A stretch of 64,000 bases of DNA from Lactuca virosa (Eukaryota; Streptophyta; Magnoliopsida; Asterales; Asteraceae): contig CAKMRJ010005523.1 of assembly GCA_928212115.1 (NCBI GenBank), forward strand, positions 143,872,221-143,936,220. Direction: 5' to 3'. Below, one piece after another: positions 54,741-64,000 of the stretch. Both the position numbers and the translations under genes were made by a program. How positions within the stretch are numbered: position 1 is the stretch's first letter; every line of letters starts with the position of its first letter. The notes under the pieces were generated by a model. That model did not search any database, had not been told where the DNA came from, and was given only the letters and a program-made list of their open reading frames with translations.

Positions 54741-55491
54741 TGTTGGATTAATGTCTAAGTCCATAACTATATTTGGTATGTACTTGACCCGACCCGGCAT
54801 GGTCCATTTGGGTTGCACTTCATCGGCACAATTTATATGGATAGTCTTTTGAGAATAGTATATTTATGATTTATATTAATATATTATAAGTTCTAATATA
54901 TTAATATGGAATCATATTATTTAATTAGTATTGATCAAGAATTAATTTAGAATTAATTAAGTGATCAAAAAGAACTAATTAAATATGGACTCTTATATAT
55001 ATGGAATGGGCCAAGTTCATTTAGGTTGGGCTAAGCTTTCATGGATGGTCCATGGAGCTTTTAACCCATGGATCCTATGTAAATGAAAGGTCATGGGTAT
55101 TAGGGTTTACATGGATGTAAACCTAATCCTCCATAATATATAAAGGGGTCCTTGGCTCACAAAATTGCACAAGTGTGTGAAAATAAGAGTGGGCCGATTT
55201 TAGTGTGCATACATATTCTCTCAAGTTCTTCCAAGGTGTTTTGGTGATTTGTGATTCCATTTGAGGCTTCCACACTATTGGGGCTAAGCTCTTAAAGCTT
55301 GAAGACATCAAGCTACATCAAAAGGTATGTCATCTAACTAGAACTTTGTAGTATAGGTGCTTCATAATATGCTAGTTAGGATGAAACCTTGGAATAGTTA
55401 ATATTTGCATGTATAATAGAGAAAACATAGATCCAAGGTTTATAGGGTTGCATGTACACCATAGGAGTGTTAGAATGCTCAAAACCCAACA
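54741..55491 (+). repeat. 3' LTR of Copia I (751 bp)
   Basis: Almost identical to 47901-48652. It is followed by AGGCA and the continuation of Copia O (AAGGG). Confidence 0.94.
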
Positions 55492-55496
55492 AGGCA

Positions 55497-58400
55497 AAGG
55501 GTTTCTTAAAGTTTTGATGTATGGCAGAACGAATTGAGAAGAATCAAATTAGGCAGAAAGATAAAAGTTTCTCAAATCTGAAAAGATGGGAGAGTACATT
55601 AGTATCAGGTTTTGTGATCATCTTAATGATTTAGAAATCATATCACAATTAGTCCTCTAAAGGAAATCTTAGTGCATTATTATGGCTAAGAAGAGGATTC
55701 ATGAATTGTTGAAATGGTTAAATCAAGAAGATGAGTCATACTTCGCTCCAAAACAAGTCTTAGAGTCATACTCCAAGACTGTAAGTTGGGTGACATATCT
55801 TAAAGAAAGGTTTAAAACACTTGTCAAATGTAAGAGTAAAAGTGTCCTACTCTTGTACATTTGATATTGGAAGTTGTTGATGTTTTGGATAAAACAAAGA
55901 CCAACTAAGGCCAATTGTGTGAAGTGTTTGTCTTGATAAAGAATCTGCACTATCTCTTGAATATTTGGCAAGATATTCTTATATGTCAAGAGGTCAGTGG
56001 AAGTCTAAAAGATTCTGAAAGTATTTCAAGATCTAATCAAGAATAAAACTTGTATTTAATCACTAGCACCTGACTAGAGGTTTATAACCTATTGTGTTGA
56101 AATTTCTGTGCCCATTCCAGTAAAGTTGGCTATACATTTGAGTTCTACTTGGAAGCAATGACAGGCCCTGTACTGCCATGTGGCAAGAAGTTAAGATTGC
56201 ACAAGTTCAATCCATATGAGTTTGGATTTGTCACTAACCTTGTCTTGTGATTATGGTTTTGACAAATTCACTTGGATAGGAACACATACACCATAAAATC
56301 TAAGGGTCATAAGGTTTCTCTCTGATTCATGAAAATGATGGTGAGGAAACACTTCCACCAAGTAGATTTTAAGATAACAATTATGATCTTTGCATTCTCA
56401 AAGTCGTTAGTGGTGCGTGCATGGTTAACCTGCACACTAACATGGACTTATAAGAAATGGCAAAAGTCTAAACAATCGAGACTATGATTACGACATCCCT
56501 TTTCATAGTTCTAAAACTATTTATACACACATGTGTGCTATTTAAGGAAAGGTGTATGATTTTGATAAAGTTCTATCAAAGCACTTCGTATCAGAAGTCT
56601 GAACTTTGGTATGAAAGTCAATAAAGTATTGATTTCTAGATGTCCAGCTAATTTCTGGATACATGTCAAAGCTAGTGGGAGCATAAGTGTTATGCTAATA
56701 ATTTTCATGTTAGTGGGAGCATGATAATTATGATAAGTGTTGCAAGTTAGCAATGTTAATTATAGAAAACAAAAGTTTCAATTCATGAAGTTGCTGGGGT
56801 TGAAAATTTTGTTTTGCTATAATTAAGGGAGTGGGAAATTATACTTCATTTCAATTCTAAAAGCCTACATTGAGGTTTTAATCGTCTTTAGTCAAGGTTA
56901 TATATATGAATTTTATGTTGGAGTGGCTCAACATAAGGAAATTCTATATATGGGTCCATTATTTGCGTTCTAAAATTCGATTATGATTACAGCATCCCTT
57001 CTCATAATCTGGAGTATGAGAACTTGGCAAATAGACATAGAAGTATTATAGCAAAAAGGCTGGTCTAGAATCATGTCTTTATATGAGACATCATGAATCA
57101 TGTCCCATATGCTTCGGATATAGGATCGATTGCATGTGCTATAATATTCATCCTTTCTAAATTCTCCAAATGCTCTGGGCATTAAGGGGGAAAAATCTAG
57201 AATTGGATATGACTAAAATGATTAAGCAATTGTCGAGAACAATCTAAGGTTTACCAAAGATTGGTTGCTCAGGGACAGTTGGAAGTATAGTGTTAATTTT
57301 GGAGAGGACCTTATTGACATATTCTGAAAAGAGGCAACTCTTGTTCAGAAGTGATAGTCAAAATGGGAATATGGAAATGTTTCCATAGGTGGAAAGTTAA
57401 TCAATTGTGTAAGATTTAGAAAAACGTAATGTCAAGAAGGATGTTTCCATGGAGTTGATTCTCCATTTGGAATACTCTGTAATGTCTGTTGACAAGTCTT
57501 TGTGACTTTGTGCACAATCATTACAAGAGGATCAATGCATATAAGTTTAAAATCTAACAGATTTCGGTAAATGATAGGAATTTGGAATTCTTACATTTTC
57601 GATAAGGATTTGGGAGTTGTGAAATTAGACTCATTGAAATTATGTTCAATTGGTTTATTTCACAAAGTAAGGATCATAGACAAACAAAGAGTGCTTACTT
57701 GGTGTATGGAAAAGCTATTGTTTAGAAGAACATAGTGTACATGCTTGGAGCATGGGACAACTAGTGTTTTTAATTCAAGTATAAAGTTGATAAAAACCGA
57801 AACAATGAATAATGAGTAATCAATATGGTGATAAATAAAAAGTGTCGGTTTTGATACCATACTAGAATCAATTATTCTTGTGTTTCATTTTTCATGTTTT
57901 GACTTCCAGAATAAACTAGGTCATTTTCTCTTCCCGAATGACTAAGTTTATTCAAACCATCCACAGTCGGTCATATGTTGGAAGTATATAAGAATCAAGA
58001 CTGTCATGAGTTGGCTTGTAGATGTCTAAGATGTTGGACATAGCAAAGAGGTGCTACAACACTCATAAGTGCTCATAAGTTCTGAGTATTGGATTCAACC
58101 CACGCTCATTTGAATCACTTCAATTGGATTTTATCACACGAGTGAGCATGAGACGATAATATCTTATATTCTTCAAACCTAGAGATATGAGTTGTTACTA
58201 TGAGTTGGTTTGTAACATTGAATTGCGCGAAACCGCATTGGTAACTCGTTGTTATAAACGTGCCTTTGTGTATGATTCAACAAGTAGTAGAAACAAGCCA
58301 TATGAGTCGAAGTTTATCCATCCTTTTACTATGTGGGGGCCCCTCGATTATTTATTAGTGATGACAAATGGTAAGTGCTCGGCGGGCCGGGACTGATTTG

Positions 58401-58664
58401 ATTTGTTCAATTAGTAGTCAGGCGTCATAAACGGAAAGCGGGAAACAACAAATGGACAGAGAGAAGGATTTATAAAATCCATGGTCTCAGTCCATATGAT
58501 ATCTAGAATGGAGGAATATATGATCCCTTATCTAATGGACAAGTCATTGCGATGTCAGAGTTCATTTACAACGTCAGAGTTCGACAGCGCAGTTTGAGAG
58601 CTCGATTGCCAGTTGGTTCTTGAATCATACACAAGATAGTTTTAGACTTATCCAAGTGGGAGAC
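55497..58664 (+). mobile_element. Copia O body, 3' part
   Basis: It continues Copia O after the nested element. Relative to Copia I, about 1.8 kb (I: ~49885-51650, including gag) is missing right after AAGGTAGGCAAAGGG. The rest parallels I with many small insertions and deletions. A copy of the leader hairpin phrase also appears at 56405-56450. No coding domain. It ends in the purine tract AAGTGGGAGAC (58654-58664). Confidence 0.75.
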
Positions 58665-59435
58665 TGTTGGATTAGTGTCTAAGTCCATAACTATAATTGG
58701 TATGTACTTGACCCGACTCGGCATGTCCCATTTGGGTTGGCAGCATGGCATCGGAAATTTGGATAGACCGTTTGTGAGGAGAGGACATTTGGACATATTA
58801 TATATTATAAGTTCTAATATATTAATATGAAATCATGTTATTTAATTAGTATTGATCAAGAATTAATTTGGACTTAATTTAGTGATCAAAAAGAGACTAA
58901 TTAAATATATGGGGATGATTGTGAAATCATTCATTCTTATCTATGTGGGCTTATGATCCAAAGATTCCTATGTTGGGTTTAACCCATGTGGTGATCCATG
59001 GATACTCCATGGAGGTAAACCCATGGAGCATAAGAATGGGTAAAGTCATGGAGTTAGATGGTGTAACCCTAATAGCCAACTATAATAAGAACCCTTTTAG
59101 TTCAAGAAATTGCAACTAGTGTATACACAAGAGGGCAAGCGATTTCTCGAGTTCATGTGTCTTCTTCTCTTGTTATTCCATGTGTTGTGATGTTGTTGTG
59201 AACCATTTGAGGTGTCACACTTGGGGCACTAGGCTCTCGAGCTTCATGGAGTCAAGCTACATCAACAAGGTATGTAATTTATTATCTAGTTTATACCAAG
59301 TAGCAATGTTTTGTTATGCTAGTTAGGGTAATACCCTTGGATATTCATATTTGCATGTCTAATGAGAAAACATAGATCCAAGGTATTTAGGGTTGCATGT
59401 ACACTTAGGAGTGTTAGAATGCTCAAAACCCAACA
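58665..59435 (+). repeat. 3' LTR of Copia O (771 bp)
   Basis: Matches 45937-46711, with about a dozen or more single-base gaps as well as substitutions. Followed by GAATT. Confidence 0.92.
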
Positions 59436-59501
59436 GAATTCACATGGGAGCGCGTAGATCAAATGATACAGAAATACCCCCACCTATTCGCTAACCCTTG
59501 A
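59436..59501 (+). pseudogene. T2 chromodomain, C-terminal end
   Basis: From the second GAATT the T2 frame resumes with TWERVDQMIQKYPHLFANP and a TGA at 59499-59501. The W-E-R/x-x-x-M..KYPHLF ending is the usual C-terminus of this clade's chromodomain, and it matches the T1 ending 'EIREQYPELF'. This proves that Copia O split one coding sequence. Confidence 0.9.
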
Positions 59502-59540
59502 AGACTACTTCAAAGCAAAATTTCGGGACGAAATTCCCTC

Positions 59541-59553
59541 AAGCGGGGGATGA
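59541..59553 (+). other. Polypurine tract of T2
   Basis: AAGCGGGGGATGA directly before TGTGACAACC of the 3' LTR. Confidence 0.9.
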
Positions 59554-62500
59554 TGTGACAACCGACAAGCTTCTGGCCAAGTCAAAGTCAAGTCAAGGTC
59601 AACAAGTCAACCTGGTCAACTCAACTAGTGTGTACATGTCAGGGATTTCTTTATGTTTACTAATGTGCAACTAAAAATCCTAATGCAAAGTAACACTTGA
59701 AAGTTCCAAATGTTCAAAATTAAAAACCCTAATCTGATTTAGGAGTAAACAACTCTATAAAGTACTATTAAGTGCCTTCGGGGGTGTTAGCACTCAAAAT
59801 GGGATGTAACTAAGTCTAAAGCCCTTGCTCTACGAAGAAAAACATTAATAAAGGATCCCGATAAAGTCTCTCTCAATCTCTCCCACTGTATCTCTCTCTC
59901 TCCCAGATCTCTCCAATTATGTGAAACCTCTCCCAAATCTCTCCAAGTATGTGAAATCTCTCCCAAATCTCTCCAAGTATGTGAAATCTCTCTATGTACC
60001 TTCCTCAGTCGAAAACAACCCAAAACCGAGGGAGAAAACCCAAAAGGACCCTCTTGGTCCGGAACCCTCTTGGTCCTGAACCTCTTGTCCGGAACCCTCT
60101 TGGTCCTGAACCTCTTGTCCGGAACCCTCTTGGTCCTGAACCTCTTGTCCGTAATGCCTCCTAAAGAACCAAGAGGACTCGCTTCTTCGGAACCCTCCTA
60201 GCTTCGGATCTCCTCCCTTCACTCCGGAAAGTTTAAGCTCCGGAGGATCTCGCATACGCCTTGCTTCGGAATTTCTGGACTGATTCGCACCTCGGACCGG
60301 ACCTCCGGACTTCGTACCTGACTCCGAATCAGAAGCAAGCACTCCAGACCTCGCATGACTCCAGAAACTTAAGGATGGCTCCGGAACTTCCCTCAGCCCT
60401 TCGGACCCTCGCAGGAGCAGGGCTACACTCCGTATTTTTAGCATTTTCGGACCTTTTTATAATTTTAAGACATTTTGACGTCGGGAATCACACCAAACTC
60501 ATATTTTTCATATATTAGACCCCTTAAACCACTGTTTTATGCCAAAATTAATTATTTTAAACATATTTATATAAAATAATACCCAAGGTTTTTAAGGAGA
60601 TTTTTAGAAGATAAAGGGGTTTGACTTTATGATGTGATGTAAATCTCCCATTTCCCCATGCAAATCTCAGTTAAACACACACTACCCATAGAAAATAAGC
60701 TTTACCCACCAGCCCTCCATGCAAATGTCAAGTCACTCCCTTTATCCCCCCATTTAGAATACGTGAACCCTTTCTCCTCAAGTTCCACTTCCATTTCTCA
60801 CTTCCAGTAACTCCCAAAAGGTGCTCTCCATTTACTCAAGCTTCAAGTCTTCTTCTTCAAAGAAAATTTCCAGATTTCTTATTGTAAGTGTTTTATCTTC
60901 GTTGAATAATAATTCTCCACATTATTCTAAGATTTCATATTATTACACATAAATATGTTCCTAGAAATCCCCAAGAGTTCAAAAGACCTTCCAAGTTTTG
61001 GAGCTTGGAAACTGCTTCACATCCTTTCAAATCACCCAACAAGCTAACCAAGGTGAGCTTCATACCCCACCTTTTTCTAAAGTTTTGATTGTTTTGGGGG
61101 AGAATACAAGTCAAATCTTGTCTAAATCCTTGGAAAAATTGCATGTATTTGTATGTTTAGTGTGTGTGTTGAAATATTATTATTCTATTATACATTTTCA
61201 TGAACGTGGGTTTCACAGATCTTATGAAAATCTAAAAAATATTTAAAAACAACAACATAAAGAATACTTTGTGTACAAGAAGAACCTCCCAAGGATTTTG
61301 GATGTGTCCATTTATACCCCCTTATTTCATATCTCCACATCTAGAGATAAAAAGTTATTGAAATAGACTTATAAGTGGACACTATTGCTAGAATCTTCAA
61401 AGTTTGGAACTTTATGCCCTATTAATGACTTTTTGCAAACTATTAGGGAGTATTTAATAACTACTTGATATAAGTAAATTCGTCAAGGAAAATGTATAAT
61501 TAGAGCCTTTATGACAGAAAAATTCGCATGTCATAAAGCTGTTGTCATAACTTCATCCAAGTCATAGTTTTATACAAATCATAACTTGGCATTTTCCGAC
61601 AAATTGAGTCGCACTTCGCATTTTATAAAGGATAAAGGGTTGTTTGTCGGTCTCGATAATATTGGATCTTTTTGATAAATAATCAAAGTGGATTGATTTC
61701 AACAAACGAAACGAATGAAAACGAAATATCTAGTTACGACTACAACTATTATTATCTATTTAGTAAATAATGGTTTTCACGATTTGCTCAAAGATCGGTT
61801 AGTATTCTAGTCAGACAAATCTTCACAATACATATATTAATACAATATTGTACACTTTAAGTCATGTAAGAGTTATAACTAGAGTCTCCTGGAGGGAGAG
61901 CGGAAATTTGTGTATAGATCTATAGGGGTTGACACCCCGCACCTTCGTTGTTCGCTAAAACTAGACCGACCAGTCTAGGGTGACAAATGCTTAAACGAAA
62001 CCGACGCCTGAAGAACGTCATAACGGGCACTTCGTCATATTAGTATGGTTATAACGACTCACAGAAAAATATCAGAAATGTATTTATAGATTTCACTTTG
62101 GTTTACGAACAACTATGTTTTGGTTTTGTTCAAATGAAACTTTTCTACACAAGTGTTATGGTTTTCAAAGCTACTATTTTATACATCAGAAAATATAGGA
62201 TTTTCTGGAGAAAACAATTATACACGATTTTCGAAAACGACTAACTAAGACACACATGCAACTATACTCGAGTTGAAACAAGACATACAACTATTTGATA
62301 AGAAAATATTGGATTTTCTGGATTTCTAAACTATCATCAAGGTTTTATACAAAAATGCTTATGAACTCACCAACATATTTTATGTTGACGCTTTTCAAAC
62401 GACTTGTATTCTCAGGAAACCAATAAGCAGGTTGTGGATCGCGGACTCACGATTATTTTGCTATATTTTGGATTTGCTTACTGATGTCTCTTTTGTGTAA

Positions 62501-62663
62501 AATTTGAGAACATGAACATGATGAAAAACAATGTAAGTTGGTTATATTGATGTATGATGTTTGGATTTGCTATGTTTTCAATTTATATACAATTGTTATG
62601 ATACTGCGCAATGAAGTCACCCGCCTCCGGACGTTTCCGCCGTTCTGGTTCGGGGGTGTGACA
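59554..62663 (+). repeat. 3' LTR of T2 (3110 bp, full length)
   Basis: TGTGACAACCGA..GGGGGTGTGACA. Compared with the 5' LTR it has an additional segment of about 1.4-1.5 kb (roughly 60150-61630). It holds Ser/Pro-rich frames, a TTATATAAAATAA box (about 60564-60578), a CTTC-rich leader-like region (60850-60885) and GTAAGT / GGTGAGC splice-donor-like sites (60886, 61050). It has a CTATAAA box at 59754 as in the 5' LTR. Confidence 0.9.
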
Positions 62664-62668
62664 CATTA

Positions 62669-63565
62669 AGCCATTTTCCTTGATTCCAAGAGCTCCAAAG
62701 CTCAGATCTAGTCCGAAATGTGATCCATAAGGATAAAGTTTCCAAGTTTATCCATTGAGACTACCCAAAAGGTCCAACACCCAACCATAAAGCTTAAAAA
62801 TGCAAGTGCTTAACCAATAAGCACTCAATCCTTAAGGCCCGAAATCCATCCTTTCCAGAAGTTATTCAAACACTAAAACCATCCCAAAGGTTGGTGCTTT
62901 TTAGACATACATGTCCAATGTATGTGTTGAACCCATATTAGGTCAAAATGAGGATTTATGACCTAATCTCTATGCATGGCATCAAAACTTGATTAAAGAT
63001 CAGATCCAAGACACTATTAGGTCACCTTGACTTGGAGATTTATAAATTTGCAAACTTTATGAGATCTAACCATTCCAACATTCAAGAACAAGAAGAAAAG
63101 GGACAAACCTCAAGATCTAACAACTTCAAATGATAAAAATTGAGTCTTGGACACTTACAAAGGTCCAGAAGAGTGCCAAACTGAAGAATTGGGGCTTGCT
63201 TGATGTATCTTTGCTTCCTTCTTCCACCTTCTTCCTTCTTTATCTTAAAAAACACCAACTAGCTCAAAAATGGGAGGGAAAGATGATTACGATTTCTTTC
63301 AGGGCTTGAGAGGCTGATGGGGGCTGAGGGTGGACAAACCCTAGCTTCCATATTCCTTTAAATAGGGAGCAAAACCGGAAGATTAGGGTTTCATTGCCAG
63401 CCATCAACACACCGTGTTCCAAGAGGCAACACGTCGTATTGTCCTTAATCAAACCCGCGCCTTTTCATATCCAGACATGTCGTGTTGGTGCCTCCAACAC
63501 GTCGTGTCAAATCCTCAAAAGGCAATTCATTCTCAAAATTATTCCTCAAAATTCTGGGTGTTACA
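62669..63565 (-). repeat. 5' LTR of LARD C, part 3 (U3 side)
   Basis: Resumes after CATTA and ends CTGGGTGTTACA. In the sense direction: palindromes of the AACACG.CGTGTT type (63512-63405), AAACCCTAAT, TATTTAAA (63364-63357), then text colinear with LTR A (3620-4140). The three parts add up to about 2.1 kb, comparable to LTR A (1976 bp). Following bases CTAGG are the expected target duplication, but the partner end is missing. Confidence 0.85.
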
Positions 63566-64000
63566 CTAGGGTTTTGAAGGGACATTTTGGGAGGGTGGGG
63601 GTTGAGCATGGGGAGGATCCCAAGGTATTAGAGCCATTAAATAGGTCTTACAACCCTAGATTTCGGGTTTTGGTCCAGTACGGCTACGCTCGGCGTAGCC
63701 TAGTCTACGCTTAGCGCAGATCATTAAGTCTCGTCCACATTTCCTCTCATATGCTTGGAGTATGGTATTGTCCTATATTTGGCATAGGGAAAAACTTCCC
63801 AAATCCAACTTTAAACAACCATAACTTCTTTGCTCAAACTTCATTTTCAGTGATCTTTATATGTACGCACATGTATTAATGAGCCCCATAATTCTATTGA
63901 ATTACTTTTGACTTAAAAACATACCGAACTAAATGCATTAATTCATGCAAGAAGCCCGAAATATTACTTTTTCCATTTTACCTTGCAACTAAGACCTTTA
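63566..64000 (-). mobile_element. Further LTR fragment 'H' hosting LARD C
   Basis: It has the same promoter layout in the minus sense: CTACGCTCGGCGTAG-type palindromes (63716-63679), AAAACCCGAAATCTAGGG, then TATTTAAT (63643-63636). A 'CATAACTTCTTTGCTCAAAC' block at 63822 resembles the repeats of LTRs E and F. It is probably part of an LTR into which LARD C inserted. It runs off the window. Confidence 0.5.

Larger units (their letters stand above)
47901..55491 (+). mobile_element. Copia I nested in Copia O, young insertion
   Basis: 7591 bp. LTRs 47901-48652 and 54741-55491, PBS 48654-48665, purine tract before 54741, and perfect target duplication AGGCA (47896-47900 and 55492-55496). By eye the LTRs differ by five substitutions and one deletion over 752 bp, so the insertion is recent compared with the rest of the window. 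Inside there is only a degraded gag start and a long body without a recognisable integrase or RT, so it is non-autonomous. Confidence 0.94.
45937..59435 (+). mobile_element. Copia O inserted in the T2 chromodomain
   Basis: LTRs 45937-46711 and 58665-59435, PBS 46713-46724, purine tract AAGTGGGAGAC at 58654-58664, and perfect target duplication GAATT (45932-45936 and 59436-59440). Copia I is nested inside at 47901-55491. Without I it would be about 5.9 kb. The interior has no intact gag or pol and lacks the gag part still seen in I. It shares its 3' body with Copia I. Confidence 0.93.
38300..62663 (+). mobile_element. T2: plus-strand gypsy chromovirus with nested Copias
   Basis: LTRs 38300-39991 and 59554-62663, PBS 39995-40006, an acidic upstream ORF, gag, protease, RT, RNase H, integrase and a C-terminal chromodomain, then a polypurine tract 59541-59553. 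Flanks TATTA (38295-38299) and CATTA (62664-62668) form a target duplication with one change. The chromodomain coding region is split by Copia O. Without the Copias the element would be about 10.9 kb. Several in-frame stops make it inactive. Confidence 0.92.

Overview
This is plant nuclear DNA from an AT-rich intergenic region made almost entirely of nested LTR retrotransposons. No intact host gene is visible. The element types fit a large Asteraceae genome, and lettuce (Lactuca) is my best guess: Tekay/Del-type chromoviruses, long non-coding LTR elements, and LTRs full of short palindromes such as GTACGC..GCGTAC and ACTCG.CGAGT. That assignment is an inference from sequence style, not a database match.

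Layout from left to right. 1-1971: flanking DNA with CT and GA microsatellites and a 14-codon scrap of an NADPH quinone oxidoreductase-like first exon. 1972-2371: an older LTR fragment. 2372-14566: non-coding LTR element 'LARD A' (minus), carrying LTR 'E' (minus), a Copia solo LTR (7395-8203) and a large solo LTR 'F' (9962-12560). 14567-17068: truncated Copia element 'K' (plus). 17069-24923: decayed Tekay-type Ty3/gypsy element 'T1' (minus) with gag, protease, RT, RNase H, integrase and chromodomain. 24924-63565: the remaining 5' half of 'LARD C' (minus). Its 5' LTR was split first by complete non-coding element 'LARD B' (29633-38025, TSD ACCGT) and also by plus-strand gypsy chromovirus 'T2' (38300-62663). 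T2 was hit inside its chromodomain by Copia 'O' (45937-59435, TSD GAATT), and O was hit by Copia 'I' (47901-55491, TSD AGGCA). 63566-64000: start of yet another LTR.

How the parts relate. T1 and T2 are decayed copies of elements that encode a full replication set. LARDs A, B and C encode nothing recognisable but keep LTRs, a primer-binding site for initiator tRNA-Met, a polypurine tract and 5'-leader sequence in common with T1, so they look like parasites of T1-type machinery. The most interesting signal is in that shared leader: a small stem-loop with a GGCC/GGGCCC-bearing loop occurs between PBS and gag in T1 and at the equivalent place in all three LARDs, reminiscent of a retroviral dimerisation/packaging hairpin. 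A second theme is that several different LTR families place two clusters of short family-specific palindromes around a shared promoter layout (AAAACCCTAA box, then a CCCTATTTAA TATA box). Other notable items are a 48-bp tandem array of hairpins inside LARD B, an internal duplicate of the polypurine tract in the LARDs, and an intron-like 63-bp GT-AG insertion in the T1 protease.
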